A stretch of DNA of 64,000 bases. Origin: Pseudolactococcus plantarum (GTDB lineage Bacteria; Bacillota; Bacilli; Lactobacillales; Streptococcaceae). The notes beneath the pieces were generated by a model that saw nothing but the letters and a program-made list of their open reading frames with translations, made no database searches and was not told where the DNA came from. Both the position numbers and the translations under genes were made by a program. Positions within the stretch are counted from its first letter, which is position 1. Every line of letters starts with the position of its first letter. The DNA lies in contig NZ_JXJX01000002.1 in NCBI RefSeq assembly GCF_002441715.1, positions 1 through 64,000 of the forward strand. The letters run 5' to 3'. Below, piece by piece: positions 62,640 through 64,000 of the stretch.

Positions 62640-63870
62640 GATGTCCCCTATCGATGATATAGTCACGATGATGTTGCTTACCGGTTCTTTTTACGCGTGC
62701 ACCACGAGCCTTAAGTGTAAAGTTTTGATCCTGTAACAGTCGCACAAATCCAGATACTTTTGGAAAAGCGGTTTGTTCATCAGGATAAGCAACATAACGG
62801 CCACCTGGAATACCTTCAAACAGGACACGCCCATCTTTATCACTGATTGCTTTAAGTCGTTCACCGTCTCTTAATACTGGTATTTTCCCTTTTTTCTCTA
62901 CCAGATAAAAGGCTAAATTAGCGATTCCTTGTCCATCAGCTACAGCATAGAATACAAAATCATAGCGATGTTTGATACATAGATAATAGACAAACTTGCG
63001 CCATATCAAGTATGCAAATAAGAAACAAAAAATCGGGATACCGACTGCAAAAGCGAGTAGTCTATTCTCATGATAGGCTTGTGCTTTCTTGATTTGCTTG
63101 GTCATCTTTTGTTCGACAAAAGGAACGCGTTCTCCCGTGATCAATAACCGATGCGTATTAACCATATAAGGAGTACAAGTCACTAAAGTGACTAAATCTT
63201 TGCCATCTACTATCTTTAAACTCTCTAATTGCGTTGGTAATACTGTTTTAAAGTCAACTGCTCGATAAGCTAATTTCTCACCCAATACTTCAATGTAAAA
63301 TAAGTCACCTTTTTTCAATTTATCCAAATCCGTAAAGAGTTTTTTATCTGGTAGACCACTGTGCCCAGTCAAAACTGAATGTGTACTGATACCACCTATC
63401 GGATAAGAAGTTCCCTGTAATACTGTAGCGCCTTTTTCTAATAAATCATCGTTAGTTTCATTAAAAATGGGTAGGCTAACATGAATAGAAGGAATAAAAA
63501 CGGCACCTATCATATGAGATTGGAAATAAGCTTTGCTTGGTGTCACATTATTTTTTAGTGCACTTTCAAACGGATCTTCAACTAAGCCCATGCCAGGAAT
63601 GTTTGTCGTATGCTCTTGTTTGAGAAGGGATTCATTTTCTGCTTTCATTTGCGTTAAGCGTTTTTTTTGTTGTGCTTTATGTGCTGTTTGATATTGAGTT
63701 TGATAGTTATCAATCACACGTTGATCATAAAAATTATTAATGGCATCTACCACAAAAGGATAGGCGAATACCATTGCACCAACAAAGAACAAAAGTGCCA
63801 TCAAGACCTTAAGCCATAAATTGATTCTTTCGTTTTTTAAGTTATCTTGCTGCGGGTATTGTTTTTTCAA
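62629..63870 (-). CDS. class C sortase with C-terminal SpaA-like domain (first)
   Basis: Pilus-assembly transpeptidase, 413 residues. Start TTG 63870 (MKKQYPQQD) is chosen because GGAAGG lies ten bases upstream; a longer open frame enters a stem-loop. Lid motif EDPFES, catalytic His in LTGHSGLPDKK, Cys in TLVTCTPYM, Arg in HRLLITGER. After the C-terminal helix come about 120 residues: FYLVEKKGKIPVLRDGERL, DKDGRVLFEGIPGGRYVAY, like the strand pattern of Cna-B/SpaA domains (x-F-x-L...D-x-x-G...F-x-x-(I/L)-x-G-x-Y). It overlaps the second sortase and follows an unseen pilin gene. Confidence 0.92.
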   Translation of the reverse strand: MKKQYPQQDNLKNERINLWLKVLMALLFFVGAMVFAYPFVVDAINNFYDQRVIDNYQTQYQTAHKAQQKKRLTQMKAENESLLKQEHTTNIPGMGLVEDPFESALKNNVTPSKAYFQSHMIGAVFIPSIHVSLPIFNETNDDLLEKGATVLQGTSYPIGGISTHSVLTGHSGLPDKKLFTDLDKLKKGDLFYIEVLGEKLAYRAVDFKTVLPTQLESLKIVDGKDLVTLVTCTPYMVNTHRLLITGERVPFVEQKMTKQIKKAQAYHENRLLAFAVGIPIFCFLFAYLIWRKFVYYLCIKHRYDFVFYAVADGQGIANLAFYLVEKKGKIPVLRDGERLKAISDKDGRVLFEGIPGGRYVAYPDEQTAFPKVSGFVRLLQDQNFTLKARGARVKRTGKQHHRDYIIDRGHHAK

Positions 63871-63898
63871 TGCTGATTCACCTTCCTTTCCGAAACAC

Positions 63899-63938
63899 AA
63901 CAAGGCTGGGAAAGTTCCCCAGCCTTGTTAACGTTAAC
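63899..63938. repeat. strong inverted repeat upstream of the sortases
   Basis: AACAAGGCTGGG (63899-63910) pairs perfectly with CCCAGCCTTGTT (63918-63929) around AAAGTTC. No T run follows on the minus strand. The 12-base palindrome GTTAACGTTAAC (63927-63938) adjoins it. It may be an mRNA processing or attenuation hairpin between pilin and sortase genes. Confidence 0.7.
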
Positions 63939-63961
63939 CTTTAACTTCAGGAAAACACCTG

Positions 63962-64000
63962 TTAGTCTAAAGACTTAAACTTCTGCTTGTTGTCTTGATT
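63962..64000 (-). CDS. 3' end of an upstream gene, possibly a pilin (partial)
   Basis: Reading from the right edge on the minus strand, one frame gives twelve codons (NQDNKQKFKSLD) and a TAA at 63962-63964. A Lys-rich end would fit the cytoplasmic tail of an LPxTG pilin preceding the sortases, but the piece is too short to identify. Confidence 0.3.
   Translation of the reverse strand, partial: NQDNKQKFKSLD

Overview
The window looks like a low-GC chromosomal segment from a lactococcus-like member of the Streptococcaceae. The evidence is the gene content and order: a BmpA-NupABC nucleoside transporter, a glgBCDAP glycogen operon, pepP-efp-asp23-nusB, split coaB/coaC followed by an ECF pantothenate S-component, recU-pbp1A divergent from ypsA, and a streptococcal-type prs2-cysteine desulfurase-DUF1831 block. 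Many promoters are extended -10 (TGnTATAAT) and many genes end in U-tracted hairpins. The species cannot be fixed from this sequence alone; a Lactococcus outside the L. lactis group is my inference.

Layout. 0-4 kb: duplicated-domain lipoprotein (minus), then prs2, cysteine desulfurase and DUF1831 (plus). 4-5.5 kb: tuf (minus). 5.6-9 kb: small acidic protein, permease and TIGR03943 membrane pair, zwf (plus). 9-15.6 kb (minus): KimA-like potassium transporter, upp with a small downstream gene, two PLP enzymes of sulfur amino acid metabolism, LacX-like mutarotase. 15.7-16.3 kb: TetR regulator. 16.4-22.2 kb (minus): rsgA-rpe-yhaO-yhaN-yhaM. 22.5-32.8 kb (plus): tautomerase, coaB-coaC-panT, phosphoglucomutase, yidC, bmpA and nupABC. 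32.9-44.4 kb (minus): glgB-C-D-A-P preceded by manA and a neopullulanase. 44.6-51.8 kb (minus): two alpha/beta hydrolases, mprF, pepP, efp, asp23, nusB. 52-56.7 kb: a 1542-residue LPxTG adhesin with twelve Cna-B/SpaA repeats. 57-61 kb: tRNA-Cys, recU-pbp1A, ypsA, rhodanese. 61.4-64 kb: two tandem class C sortases, the 3' end of a pilus operon that runs off the window.

How the genes work together. Glucose-1-phosphate sits at the centre: phosphoglucomutase, GlgC/D, GlgA, GlgB, GlgP and the neopullulanase build and degrade glycogen, with a cre-like CcpA site at the glgB promoter. zwf and rpe feed the pentose phosphate pathway, and Prs2, Upp and the Nup transporter handle PRPP and nucleobases. 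The surface part combines adhesin, pilus sortases, PBP1A and MprF.

The most unusual features are: (i) a GlgB whose C-terminus carries an IS5-type transposase N-terminal (DUF4096-like) domain in frame; (ii) two sortases with apparent Cna-B/SpaA-like C-terminal domains; (iii) hairpins lying exactly between Shine-Dalgarno and start codon in two genes (DUF1831 and panT); (iv) a probable ATT start for pbp1A; (v) integrase-arm-like repeats beside tRNA-Cys; (vi) a three-repeat block duplicated nearly verbatim inside the adhesin.
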